A stretch of 64,000 nucleotides of DNA, taken from contig VDMD01000004.1 in assembly GCA_007026445.1 (NCBI GenBank), forward strand, positions 744,001 to 808,000, read 5' to 3'. The notes beneath the pieces were generated by a model, which searched no databases, was not told where the DNA came from, and saw only the letters and a program-made list of their open reading frames with translations. This DNA comes from Schizophyllum amplum. Lineage: Eukaryota > Basidiomycota > Agaricomycetes > Agaricales > Schizophyllaceae. Shown here one piece after another: positions 54,701 to 64,000 of the stretch (the stretch's first letter is position 1; every line of letters starts with the position of its first letter). The position numbers and the translations under genes are program-made.

Positions 54701-56898
54701 GGCGGGCAGTGGAAGGGCTGCATGACAGTGTATGGACAACGCGCGCGGGTCGCTTCCCTTGCAGCCGCCGTCAATGTCTCCGTCCGCATCCCGCCCGTCG
54801 ACATGTATATGCAAAACGGACCCGTCGGGCGCGATACCGTAAAGCGAGTCGTGCCGCCCCGTCGTTGACGGCATGGAGAACAAGTACTTGATTTCCGGGA
54901 TCGCTAATGTGCACGAGTGCGCGGAATGCAATCGCAGAACACTCTCGCTGGCGTGGTAGGTGACGAAGTTGCGTCCGCCGTCCAGTGGGACGACAAAGTC
55001 TGCCGAATCCCAGGCGTCCGTCATCGTGAGCGTCTGCATGCCCATCTCGACCTCCTCCGTTGCGTCACCATGCGCGCCACCACTGCCAACAGCACCCTTT
55101 CCACCTGCCACGCTCCATATCTCGCCCGAGGCGCCGCGAATGACACAGACCCCACGGCCCTCGGGCGTGCGGATGAACCGCACGATGTCTCGTTGTGCTC
55201 CAGGTGCCTCCCACGGCCCACGATCCGGCAACGCAGCTTGCAGCTTTAGCCCCGCACCCTCAGCCCCGAAGAAGAGGGCAGGCCGGAGAGCATATGACCG
55301 CAGTGGGGGCGTCGAGACAAGCGTCATCGTCGCTGCCGTCTGCATCGGAAACGGGTGCGCATCGTGAGCGGATGGCGAAGACGATCTGGAGGATGGATCG
55401 CGAGGGCGCGCAGATGAGTCGGAGGCGTGAGCGGACAACTCATGTCGCTGACGAGGATCCTTTGGTTGGACATGGACGTCATGAGGATGGATATACAAGT
55501 GCGCTGGCACGTCTGGTAGTACACCGGCTGTTGAGTGTTGCAGCGTGAACTGTCGGAGCAACGTCGGCGGTCGGCGGTCAACGTTCTGCAAGTTATCATC
55601 AGTCCTCCGGCAACCTGCCACATAGCAAAAAATTAGCTTACAGCCACCGCAGATATCACCAGCGACCCGTCAGGCAAGGCGCGTAGGAACAAGTCCCAGG
55701 CCTCCTCTCGGATCTCCTTGAGCCGGACGTCATCATCGCCATGCTGTGCGTTCTCGACTATGTGTTGCAACGCGCGCTCCAGAGCTTGGCGGTTGAGGCA
55801 GAAGATGCTTGATGACTCTGTGTAGCTCGATGCGACGGAGAAGGGCACGCTAGAGAAGAGATCGAGAGACATATGCAGCTGGAGCTGCTGCGGGGCGTCG
55901 AGAACGGGGAGGAAGACGCGCAGGACGGAGTCGGATGTGATCGTGTACAAGATGAGGTCGTCGCTGTGAGTGTATGAGTCAAAGTGGAAAACGCTCGATG
56001 CAGAGTACGCACCGAGATGATGCTTGCGTATATCGCCAGACGATATTAGTTACAGGTCGAGGGTGCGGGATGGATTGGGAGAGGCGACCGGTTGTTAACG
56101 AGTAGGTCCGTACAACGTTGTCGCTCTCGTATATCTCAGCGCGGCGCGTGTCATAAGGGGGATGTTGCTCACCCGTGATGCTGTCGCTATATACATCAGC
56201 GAGGGCGCGAACCGCGTCAGGAACGGAGCCTTTGCTCTGCACATCTCGTCAAGGTCGATCAAAGGACGTAGATGGACCGGATGCTCACGATACCGCCCAT
56301 TTCTGTGACCATGTCGGGAGGTCATTCTCGAGGATCAAGGTGTATAGGGCAAGCGCTCGCTCGCTGCCGATCGCTAAGAGACCTGTGCAAGTGCATGAGC
56401 TCGATCGTCCCAATTAACGTAGATATCACGCATTACCTACCAGACTTGGTGTCGAGGGCTGTGACGGCATGTGTGGGCGGGAGTGCAAAGGCAGAGTGCA
56501 CCTTCCACGCGTCCTGGTGCGCGCCTGTGAGCGACCACGCCGCGACGCGAGTGTTCATCGACGCGACTATCTGCGTGAGGTGTGAATAGACCGCAGGTTG
56601 GAGAGCAATGGGGGTCGCACGAGCTTCATGTCCGAATCCACGGATACGCAGGACACGCTTTCGGCAGAGTGGCGCGTGCTGGGGAAGGCCTCCCAGAAGG
56701 CAAGGACGCGCACAACGGCAAGCGTGCGCGCATTGAGGACGATCACCGAGTCTGCGGAGGGGTAGAGCTGTAGGGGGGGTGCTCAGTCGCGTTTGGTTGG
56801 TCAGGTCAGGGGACGCACCACAAGCGCCTCACAGGGAGCGCGAGATGCTGGAGCGCGCCCGAGGGGCTCCCTAGAATCGACTGCTGTAGGTCCAGCAT
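51784..56898 (-). CDS. RAV1: RAVE complex subunit Rav1, V-ATPase assembly factor
   Basis: Large WD-repeat protein that, with Rav2 and Skp1, reassembles V1 and Vo sectors of the vacuolar ATPase. The N-terminal beta-propeller exons include LYPSADSVIVLNARTLAVVR, LAFWEAFPSTRH, MNTRVAAWSLTG, ENDLPTW, RFAPSLMYIATASR and VVRTYSLTTGRLSQS. The middle exon has FFVPL-like blades (DAWDSADFVVPLDGGRNFVT; LTIWDSHESEFASGLEFR) and LDWTATPDMQSILAVGF. The conserved Rav1p C-terminal region is unmistakable: RRKPGEVLWHTEMPLERFL, RWRTAALKNAYALLSKRRFE, AAAFFLLGGALKDAVAVC and LDDFQLAVTLTRIVE. The acidic C-terminus ends EFDMSAFF at 51784. About 1,400 residues; some 15 introns. The start at 56898 (MLDLQQSILGSPSG) is modelled; the first donor (GTGAGG) makes LALP-LYPSAD. 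No frame breaks. Confidence 0.92.
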
Positions 56899-57047
56899 CG
56901 CAGCCGCTATAGCTCTCAGATGCCCTCAGTGCATATATGGCAGGCGTTAGTCGTGGTAGGAGACAAGCAGCAAGTGTTGTCAATTGATGCACTCTTTGAT
57001 TCCTGCGCTCATCATCTATATACTCATCGTATTCGACTTCAAGCTAC
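56899..57047. other. Short intergenic region
   Basis: RAV1 promoter region and NmrA-like 3' end, both on the minus strand. CATATATG at 56932-56939 may serve as TATA element for RAV1, 35 bp from its ATG. Confidence 0.4.
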
Positions 57048-58094
57048 TTATACGCCCAGGACCCGCTTGCAATACTGCTCCCACGTCGTCGGCTTCCGCC
57101 CTAACAGCCACCTCAGAACGTTGCTGTTACCCAGCAGTCCCCATCTGGCTCCATCCCGTCAGCGCCGCCCAATCGACATGGCGCGCACACATACCTGTCG
57201 TTGTACGCGGTCATCATCGCAAAGCCGTTCGCATGGTACTCGCGCTCGCCACGGGAGCGCGCCCGCTCCTCGCAATACACCAGCGCTTCCTCCCTCTGCA
57301 GCTTGCGCGCCTGCACCGGCTTCCCGCTCACTCGACTGAGCGCCTCCGCCGCCTCCTTGTACGTCAGAGCATACCCGAAGAGCTCATACCTATACCTCGC
57401 CTGGTCAGCTCTGCCGCTGCTTCCTTTTCCTTCCTCACCTTGCCAGATTGTGCTCGCCTGGGCTGGCCAGCACCTTGACCGCCACCTCGGCCAAATCCGC
57501 CAGGTCCAGAAAAGCTTCCTTCTCCTCCACGCTGTACAACTGCACGAGCTCGCCCTTCTCCACCGACCCCTTCACATCGTTATTCTGCATGTGGTCCGAC
57601 GGCTGCAGGACGCAGTACGGGAGCCGCGCCTCCGCCAAATACTCCTCTGCGTCCAGCTTGATCCTATGGTTGATCATCTTGCGCCGGAATGGGTGCAGCG
57701 CACTCGCGAAGACAAAGAACCGCACGCCCGCCGTCCTGGCCTCGTCCATGAAGTTGATCCCGATGGTGGCTTCGAGGGGAGTAAACTCGGGCCCGACATG
57801 AAAGACATGTGTGATCCCGCCGGCGACGGCTGCGCGGACGACGGATAGCTCGCGCACGTCACCGATGAGGACGGCGTCGGCGGGCAGCGGGGGGAAGGCT
57901 GCGCGCAGGGATGCGGCGGACCCCTCACTGTGCACGACGACGCGGATACGGGGATGTTTCGCTGCATACTGGGGTGAGGCGAGGAGAGCGGTAAGGACAT
58001 GACGGCAGGTCTTGCCGACGTTGGTAAAGAGGATGAACGACGAGGGGTCGAAGGCCGAGGGGATATCGGTCGTGGTGTATGGAACGCTTGCCAT
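57048..58094 (-). CDS. NmrA-like NAD(P)-binding family protein
   Basis: Atypical short-chain dehydrogenase fold of the NmrA/HSCARG type, often redox sensors or reductases. Start MASVPYTTTDIPSAFD at 58094; strand 1 and turn read FILFTNVGKTCRHVLTALL, so the usual G-x-x-G-x-x-G loop is reduced to a single Gly and dinucleotide binding is doubtful. Further blocks: RIRVVVHSEGSAASLRAAF, VLIGDVRELS, GITHVFHVGPEF, RFFVFASALHPFRRKMINHR, PYCVLQPSDHMQNNDV and FLDLADLAEVAVKVLASPG. These resemble the family's substrate-domain order. The final exon, after a GTATGT intron, gives WGLLGNSNVLRWLLGRKPTT and WEQYCKRVLGV, a typical family C-terminus, with the stop at 57048. About 310 residues, three introns. A CCTATATCAA element lies about 50 bp upstream of the start. 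Activity unknown. Confidence 0.88.
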
Positions 58095-58997
58095 GGTGTG
58101 TATCCTTGGTGTTAACTGCTCTTTGTGAGGCGCACAGTCGTTGATATAGGCAGAAACGCAGATCATATGCGGTCGCGGATGTGTACCGCTTCTAGGAGCG
58201 CAACCCACACCGAAGGCCGTCTCGAAGGTCGGAGCCCTGCTGGGTTCGTGTAATTCATGACGATGAAGTCGTCGCACGGGTTGTGAGTCACACAATACGC
58301 AACTGGCATGCTTACGCGCAGCCGCCCGACTGACCACTGGAAAGGTGCTAGAGGTCATAATTCGAGCAAAGGCGTAAGCTTGTGTGTCAACCCCCACGCT
58401 CACCCTGTACAGATGCACACCCGACCTTGTAAGAAATCCTCCAACCTTTTAGCCAACTTCCTTCAACAAGATGGCGTCCGACCCACTCGTCTCCCGCACG
58501 CAATTTGTATGTCCACGCCGCATAAATTCCCTATGTCCTTCATTCCCTATCGCGGCTTGATCTCAACACGCATACGACTGGCAGTGCAAGCTTGGTCAGA
58601 CTTATTGCTTTGAAGTCGCGATCCAGTGCACGGAATCGGATTGTCGGCGACCTCTCCACGTGATACTGAGCAAACCGGCCAAACAACACTCGAAGTGAAC
58701 AAACAAACATACCCGTAGGTAAATGAGATGGGTCGCACTGTCGCACAAATGGTTACCTTGCCTTGCAAGGTCTTTCGCCACCCATATTGGAGCGAGGGCA
58801 AAACCGTTATTGACTCTCGGGCTCGACGTCAACTCGCCACCTGCTGGGGCTCGGTTGAGTATTATTAGTGACTATCCGCCACTTCAAGCTCACTACCTAA
58901 CCTTCTATCGACCCATAGTCCGCAGTGCAAGGTTGGAGACCGGCTTAGCGGGAACTTTCTAGTGTACATACACTTAAGTACTATTTGCACTACAAAT
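58095..58997. other. 903-bp intergenic region
   Basis: 5' flank of the NmrA-like gene and 3' flank of the F-box gene. A short plus-strand frame starting at 58728 (MGRTVAQMVTLPCKVF) has no stop-independent support and is probably chance. No gene is called. Confidence 0.5.
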
Positions 58998-60700
58998 CTA
59001 TACCCTATCCAATAGCGGGGCGTATTCCGGATCCTCGCTGGGCACCTTCCACTGCCAATAAGGACCCGCGGGATCGCCTAGAAGTAGGACGTCAGCACCT
59101 CGCATTGAGACAGCACCCTTGCATCGCGCGGACGAGTGTAGGTGAAGCACCACTCACCCGCCTCATGTGTTGTCGTCGTCCACACACCCACAACACCCGT
59201 TGCGCTCCCGATTCCCCCGATTTGCACACCCCGCGAGCTAAAACGTCCGCCTGTGTAAAAGCAGCCGCGCGCGTAAGAAGAGGTAGGACGGACCTCCACT
59301 GATATTCCCCACCTAGCGAGGACACCTGCGTAAAAGATTCAGCCTGGATATGAAGCGGTCGTATGCAGTGCGCTTAGTCGTTACGCGGTGCACAGAGGAG
59401 CCTGTCACTCACAAAATACCATCGCACCGTGCCGTCGATGCCCATCATGACGCAACCCTCGAGGTGCAGGTGTCCACCATCCGCTGTCTCCGAGTGGCCC
59501 TCGAAGTAGATGGGCGGGTACGGGAAGTCGGGCGGTGGCTCGTCATATACGCCGATGAACTCAGGCATCTCGGCTTCAAGCTCTTCGCATTCGATTATGC
59601 GAATATCGACGGAAAGGAGCCGTACAGCCTCACGGAAGGCCGGACGGTCGAAGAAAGAGAGATCCCGTGCGCCCTCGGCGAAGAGAGGTGTCTGCAGCTT
59701 TTGTCAGGTTCGATAGCGGGAGATGGCCCCGCGATACTTGCATTGAAGGCTAGTAGAGGAAGTCATAATGATCAGTCGACGCGCGCAAGACAGGAGCCTA
59801 AGTAACTAACCTGCTAGCTCTCTAGAAAAGCAATCGAGGATGAGCATAGCGGTGAAGACTCGGTATCAATGCCCACCTGTAATCCATGAAGCAAACATAG
59901 CGTCTCCATGTTCCCTCCACACCGGCCCAGTCCCGCTTACTGAACTCACCAGGCGCGGTGTACGCACGAGCGTGTTGGAGCCCGAGCGGGGGAATCTGGT
60001 CTTCGCCCAGAAACGGTACATCTCGCACGTTGCTCACCACCACGGTGGCTATATGGTCGAGGTGAACCCAGTCTACATGACCCGTCGCCGGCGCGAGCGG
60101 CGCCCATGTATTTGCGCGGGTGTAATTCCGCATATCGTACGCGTATGTACGGCTGACGCTTCGGCGGTACCGCAGCGAGTTCTCTGGAGTGCTCTCGTCG
60201 AATACATGCCCGGTGTACGCGCGGAGAAGCGCATGTAGGCGCTGGCCAGCAGGGGATAGCCGAGAGACGTCATCATTGAGGAGGCCTGGATACTTCAGTA
60301 GCTTGTCCAGCCACGCGACGTTCAGCGACTCGGGCTGATCCGCAGACAAGGGAACGATATCGTGGAGGACACGGATGAGCGCCGCGAGCATGGCTTCGTA
60401 CGCTTCAGAGTTATCGAGTCTTTTTGGGCGCGCAGCAAGCAACTCAGCAGAGAGGCGCTGTTGTAGTTCATCGCGCCAGTCTATATCAGTGGGTGTGTCG
60501 CCTGGGAGCCGCCAGGCGTTCCGCGGATCGTCGAAGTGGGATGTGCAGAAGACATCGCGCCAGAATGGTTGTCCGGTAGACTCGAGCGCAAGCGCGTGAG
60601 CCAGATGGCACGTGCGAGCGAAGGCGACGATATCCCATGCCGCGCAGAAGGAGAGCGCTTGGTGCGCGACCTCAACAGGAATTGTCATCAGCGAGTTCAT
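58998..60700 (-). CDS. F-box protein of a basidiomycete family
   Basis: Predicted substrate receptor of an SCF ubiquitin ligase. Start at 60700, MNSLMTIPVEVAHQALSFCA with WDIVAFARTCHLAHALAL, an F-box. A long first exon continues through FWRDVFCTSHFDDPRNAWRL, VYTGHVFDEST-like AYTGHVFDESTPENSLRYRR and WVHLDHIATVVVSNVRD, to WRRYVCFMDYR. Later exons: PAFREAVRLLSVDIRIIECE, YPPIYFEGHSETADGGHLHL, VMMGIDGTVRWYF and SRGVQIGGIGSATGVVGVW. The last one is fixed by splice logic: an 86-nt or so intron after THEAG, then DPAGPYWQWKVPSEDPEYAP ending at 58998. The C-terminal block is shared by many mushroom F-box proteins of unknown target. About six introns; the frame is open to a TTG before the ATG, but no earlier ATG exists. 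Confidence 0.85.
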
Positions 60701-61078
60701 GATTGCTGCTGCCAAGTTGTTTATCAGGTACTTAAGTATCTCAGCGTTCGCGTTCTCGGGCCGACATATCCTTGCGCCAGGAGCCCGGGCAGCGGACCGC
60801 CACGGCCCCTGCGCCTTGGCGCAAGTCGAACTTTACGTAAGTAACTTGAGCTTGACTCGACTCCGAGCGGAACTTGTTGTGCACTGACAACAGCGAATCG
60901 CTCGATGCTATGCTGTTATTTTGGCCAGATCCTGTTCAGTGTTTTTGTTTAGACAGCCTGGTGTGCGCCCACAGTGCATCCTAGCATATGAGAATAGTAT
61001 CTACAAAATTTATCAACTTGGGTTGGGCTTCCAGAGTCCCACCCTTCAGCGACATGACAGTACCCAAGTTCGATAGAA
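60701..61078. other. 378-bp intergenic region
   Basis: F-box gene promoter side and 3' end of L-rhamnose 1-dehydrogenase (both minus). No gene is seen. Confidence 0.5.
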
Positions 61079-62291
61079 TCATTGCAGGTTGACGAGTAGC
61101 CCGCCGTCGACAAGGAGTGGTGCCCCAGTAATGTACTTGGCCATGTCGCTGGACAGAAAAACGACGGGTCCCGCTATGTCTTCTGGCGCTGTGCGAAAGT
61201 CAGTAAAGAGGCTGATGCCAGGAGATAGGTTACGGACCTCCTAGCCTCCCCAACGCCGTCCGCTTCACCATCCCCTCGTATTTCTCCTTGTCCGAGAGAT
61301 CCTCCTTGTTGATGTCTGTTGCGATGGTGCCCGGAAGGACAGCATTACACCGGATGTTGTACTTTCCCAGCGCGACCGCGGAGCTGTGCATCAAGGACAA
61401 AATTGCGGCTTTTGTGGGAGTGTAGTGCCTGTTGAGATGCGGTCAGATGTATAAACAGAAGAAAGCTAGAAACGCGAGAGATCTATTACTCACACCTGGA
61501 ACTCGCCGCCAACGAATGCGGATATGGAAGAGATCCCCACGATCGTGCCGCCCTGCGGAACCTGCTCCTTCATCTGCTTCGCGACCGCTACAGATGGGCA
61601 GGAGCGTAAGCCTATAGATGCTGAGAAGTAACCAGCTGAGAAATTCCGCTGGCCTTACCACTCACCTTGTGTGATGTAAAATGATCCGTCAAGGTTAACC
61701 GCGCGCGTCCGCTGGTATGTCTCTAGCGGCATGCTCAAAAACTCCGAAAACGGACAGATTCCAGCGTTCGACACGAGTGCGTCGATCCGGCCGAAAGCCT
61801 TTACTCCTTCGTCTACGATCTGTTATACACAATGAGCGATCTGAGGAAGGCCAGCAGGAGAAGGGGAGGCTCCCACTCTGCCTTCATGCCCATAATGTAC
61901 ATACCTTTGTCGATGTGGATGGATCGGAGATGTCGCCAGGGACCGTGACGCATCGCCTGCCAGGCGTCTCCTCGATCTCTGCCTTAAGACTCTGCACCTC
62001 ATTCTCGGTCGTCTGGTCGCCGAGGTAGTGAAGTATGAAGCCTGTGGCGCCGTGCTGGGCAAATGCAAGTGCGCTAACACAGTAGTTGGGAGATGAGAGG
62101 AATGCATGTCGGGGAGTATATCCAGAAGAGTAGCAGTTAAGCGCCCGATCATTAAGGATGGGGTTGGTCAGTAGCACGGTTTGATCAGCGTCGGCGTCAA
62201 TGCAAAGCAGCTACGAAGCTCACCAGCCGCGGCCTATACCGCGCGACGCGCCCGTAATGCAGACGATCTTCTTCGCAGCGAGCGCAGCCAT
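61079..62291 (-). CDS. LRA1: L-rhamnose 1-dehydrogenase, short-chain dehydrogenase
   Basis: Oxidises L-rhamnose to L-rhamnono-lactone, the first step of the non-phosphorylated fungal rhamnose pathway. Exon 1 carries the cofactor loop, VCITGASRGIGRG, and splices to ALAFAQHGATGFILHYLGD. Then TVPGDISDPSTSTK, VKAFGRIDALVSNAGICPF, LDGSFYITQ, the catalytic Ser in VGISSISAFVGG, YxxxK in HYTPTKAAILSLM, CNAVLPGTIATDINKEDLSD, LGRLGAPEDIAGPVVFLSSD and the C-terminus LVDGGLLVNLQ. These strings follow the known yeast enzyme block by block, so the specific call is better supported than a generic SDR. About 260 residues, five introns. Start 62291, stop 61079. It is divergent from the KARI-like gene. Confidence 0.85.
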
Positions 62292-62713
62292 GGTCTCCAG
62301 TCAAACAGTATGTAGTGGGCGGATGAACAGATGAGTGAGAAGCCGAACTCGATGGCCAAGCCCCGCGATAACGATGTCGCGTATTTACTCGACGGAGGCG
62401 CCTTCCCAGCGACCAGCTGATGCCCCAATACGGATCTACGGGGCGATACACCCGCGGTGTGGGGCAACTTGGGGAGGCGACAAGGCAGAACAATGGGCGG
62501 CGTCCGGCCCGGTCGTCCGCATGACCTCTCTGAGAGAGCGACGGAGCGTAGAAGAGAGGCTCACCGCACCGGCCGTACGGCTCGGCACCCCGCGGGGCCC
62601 CGATGGGCGTCGGGGATAGCGCACACATATAAGGGGCTGCGATGAACGATCCCTTCACATTCCCCGCCTTCAGCCACCCCCGCATATCACACTCTACACC
62701 CTGCACATTCACC
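62292..62713. promoter_or_regulatory. 422-bp divergent promoter, L-rhamnose 1-dehydrogenase / KARI-like
   Basis: Both start codons face away from this interval. It is very GC-rich, with a palindromic CCGTACGG at 62573-62580 inside GGCCGTACGGCTCGG. That is an everted CCG/CGG pair of the sort read by zinc binuclear cluster regulators. A TATA-like element serves the plus side (see next entry), and TAAATA on the minus strand at 62381-62386 could serve the other. Shared control of the two genes is inference. Confidence 0.5.
62627..62634 (+). promoter_or_regulatory. Probable TATA box of KARI-like gene
   Basis: ATATAAGG lies 80 bp upstream of the start codon at 62714, the same spacing as in the GDI promoter of this window. 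Confidence 0.5.
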
Positions 62714-63949
62714 ATGGGCTCTGCTAAGATGTACGTGAACGCAGGGCAGGACACCAGGCTCGTGCTGACAAGACTGCAGCTACTACGATGCAGACGCGGA
62801 CGTGACCGTGCTCGAGGGCAAGAAGATCGTCTTCCTCGGCTTCGGCAACCAGGGCGCCGCCCAGGCGCAGAACGTGCGCGACAGCGGCATCCCCAACGAC
62901 TCCATTCTCGTCGCAAACCGTGAGGACCACTACGCGGAAGACGCGAAGGCGAAGGGTTTCCACGTCGAGCACGACTTCGAGAAGGCGGCGGAGGTGGCGG
63001 ACAGTGAGTGCTTTTCGCCATGTGAAGTCATGGGGCGCGAGTGTGCTAATCCCGCAACGCGCAGTCTTGTTCGTGTTGGTCCCGGATCAGGTGCAGCCGC
63101 GCGTGTTTAACGGGTCCTTCGCACCGAAGTTGAAGGCGGACGCTACCATCGTCGTTGCGAGCGGCTACAATGTGTTCTTCAAGCTGCTTGAGTTCAAGCC
63201 GACGCAGAATGTCGTGATGGTTGCGCCGAGGTGAGTGCCGGTGGATTTCCACGTGCGAGCTGGCGCTGACCTGAACCCAGAATGATTGGCTCGTCTGTGC
63301 GTTCGCTATACCAGAAGGGCCGTGGATTCCCGTGCTTCGTGTCGGTCGAGCAGGACGGCACGGGCAAGGGCCTTGCCATCGCACTGGCCCTCTCTCGCGC
63401 CATTGGTGCAACCAAGGCTGGCGCAATTGCGTCTTCCGTGTACGAGGAGACTGCCATGGACCTGTTTGCTGGTCAGTACCATTTCTGTTTCCTCTCGAGT
63501 ATGATACTCACATCCGCATAGAGCAGGGTCTGTGGCCAAACATTATCATGCTGTTCCGCGAGGCGTTCAGCGTGCTGAAGGAGGCCGGTTGCTCCGACGA
63601 GGCGCTGTGCTACGAGATGTGGATGTCGAAAGAGCCCGCAGAGATCTTCGAGCGCGCGGCGGAGGACGGCTTTGTGCTGCAGCTCAAGCACCACTCGTCC
63701 GTGTCGCAGTACGGGCAGTTGAACGGCGCGGCGAAGCTCGACGGCAGCGCAGCGCGCGCGCACTTCAAGGACATCCTGCACAATCAGGTGCTGAACGGCA
63801 AGTTCTGCAAGGAGTTCGCAAAGATCGAGGACGCATTGGAGAAGGACGACGAGTCGAACCCGTTGAATAAGCTGTACAAGGATGCGGACGAGAGCGAGAT
63901 GGGTCAGGCGGAGAAGCGCGTACGCGCACGGCTGACGGAGTTGCTGTAG
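62714..63949 (+). CDS. Ketol-acid reductoisomerase-like protein without mitochondrial presequence
   Basis: Member of the acetohydroxy-acid isomeroreductase (IlvC/Ilv5) superfamily. ATG at 62714 gives MGSAKIYYDADADVTVLEGK after a GTACGT intron, so the dinucleotide domain starts almost at residue 1 (IVFLGFGNQGAAQAQNVRDS) and there is no targeting peptide, unlike Ilv5. The phosphate-binding loop reads LVANREDHYAED, with acids where NADPH enzymes have R/S residues. Then FVLVPDQVQP, VMVAPRMIGSSVR, AIGATKAGAIASSVYEETAM, metal-binding DLFAEQGLWPNI and EMWMSKEPAEI. The distal active-site motif is HHSSVSQYGQLNG instead of the usual S-N-T-A-E-Y-G. It ends at 63949 after about 350 residues; five introns. 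Possibly cytosolic with an altered substrate; isoleucine/valine synthesis by this copy is unlikely but not excluded. Confidence 0.85.
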
Positions 63950-64000
63950 ATGAGACTCTATACCTATACGTCCCCAGCTGCAATGTATTATAGCTCATTA
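63950..64000. other. Start of 3' flank
   Basis: First 51 bp after the KARI-like stop codon, AT-richer than the coding region; no feature. Confidence 0.5.

Noticed and set aside
58728..58869. Small plus-strand ORF MGRTVAQMVTLPCKVF
   Set aside because: Under 50 codons, no splice or promoter support, no family.
1..64000. Transposons, CRISPR arrays, operons, biosynthetic gene cluster
   Set aside because: No transposase or reverse transcriptase motifs, no regularly spaced repeats, and the single P450 has no neighbouring core biosynthetic enzyme.

Overview
The window is nuclear DNA of a filamentous basidiomycete, most likely an Agaricomycete. Nearly every gene is cut by many short introns (about 45-70 nt, GTRNGY donors, CTNA branch sites, YAG acceptors), genes are packed tightly on both strands, and several families are typical of mushroom-forming fungi (the P450 type, the F-box family, the CHD/Mit1 remodeller). 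No bacterial operon signal, tRNA, rRNA, transposon or CRISPR array was found. All gene limits come from hand splicing, so internal exon borders are models.

0-12.5 kb: an RNase III/dsRBD protein (-), an FHA checkpoint kinase of the Chk2/Cds1/Rad53 type (+), S-formylglutathione hydrolase (-), a cytochrome P450 (+), a LYR-type small mitochondrial protein (-, tentative) and the ribosome-export GTPase LSG1 (+). 12.7-25.2 kb: a large CHD/Mi-2-like remodeller resembling Mit1 (-), a lipid-droplet hydrolase-like protein (-) and exocyst SEC8 (+). 25.6-37 kb: a small Cys-tailed protein (+), an unrecognised protein (+), mitochondrial N-acetylglutamate synthase (-), a lipidated HAM1-like protein (-) and a PIF1 helicase with an RNase H1-type hybrid-binding domain (+). 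37.3-49.2 kb: an Rgd1-like F-BAR/RhoGAP protein (-), an unrecognised coiled-coil protein (-), an RBM39/Rsd1 splicing factor (+) and a TVP38/VTT membrane protein (+). 49.9-64 kb: Rab GDI (+), the V-ATPase assembly factor RAV1 (-), an NmrA-like protein (-), an F-box protein (-), L-rhamnose 1-dehydrogenase (-) and, divergent from it, a ketol-acid reductoisomerase-like protein without a mitochondrial presequence (+).

Most genes are unrelated housekeeping genes, though secretion and membrane traffic is well represented (SEC8, GDI, TVP38, RAV1, RGD1). The likeliest functional pair is the last one: L-rhamnose 1-dehydrogenase and the KARI-like gene share a 422-bp divergent promoter. Several other pairs are head-to-head with very short gaps (63 bp LDAH/SEC8, 97 bp LYR/LSG1).

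A recurring oddity is single-base frame breaks in otherwise well conserved proteins. They are concentrated at 6.5-9.5 kb (P450 and its convergent neighbour), with isolated cases in the LDAH-like gene and TVP38. They look like missing bases in short homopolymers, so assembly error and gene decay must be separated. The most interesting coding observation is the hybrid-binding-domain/PIF1 fusion at 34.4-37.0 kb.
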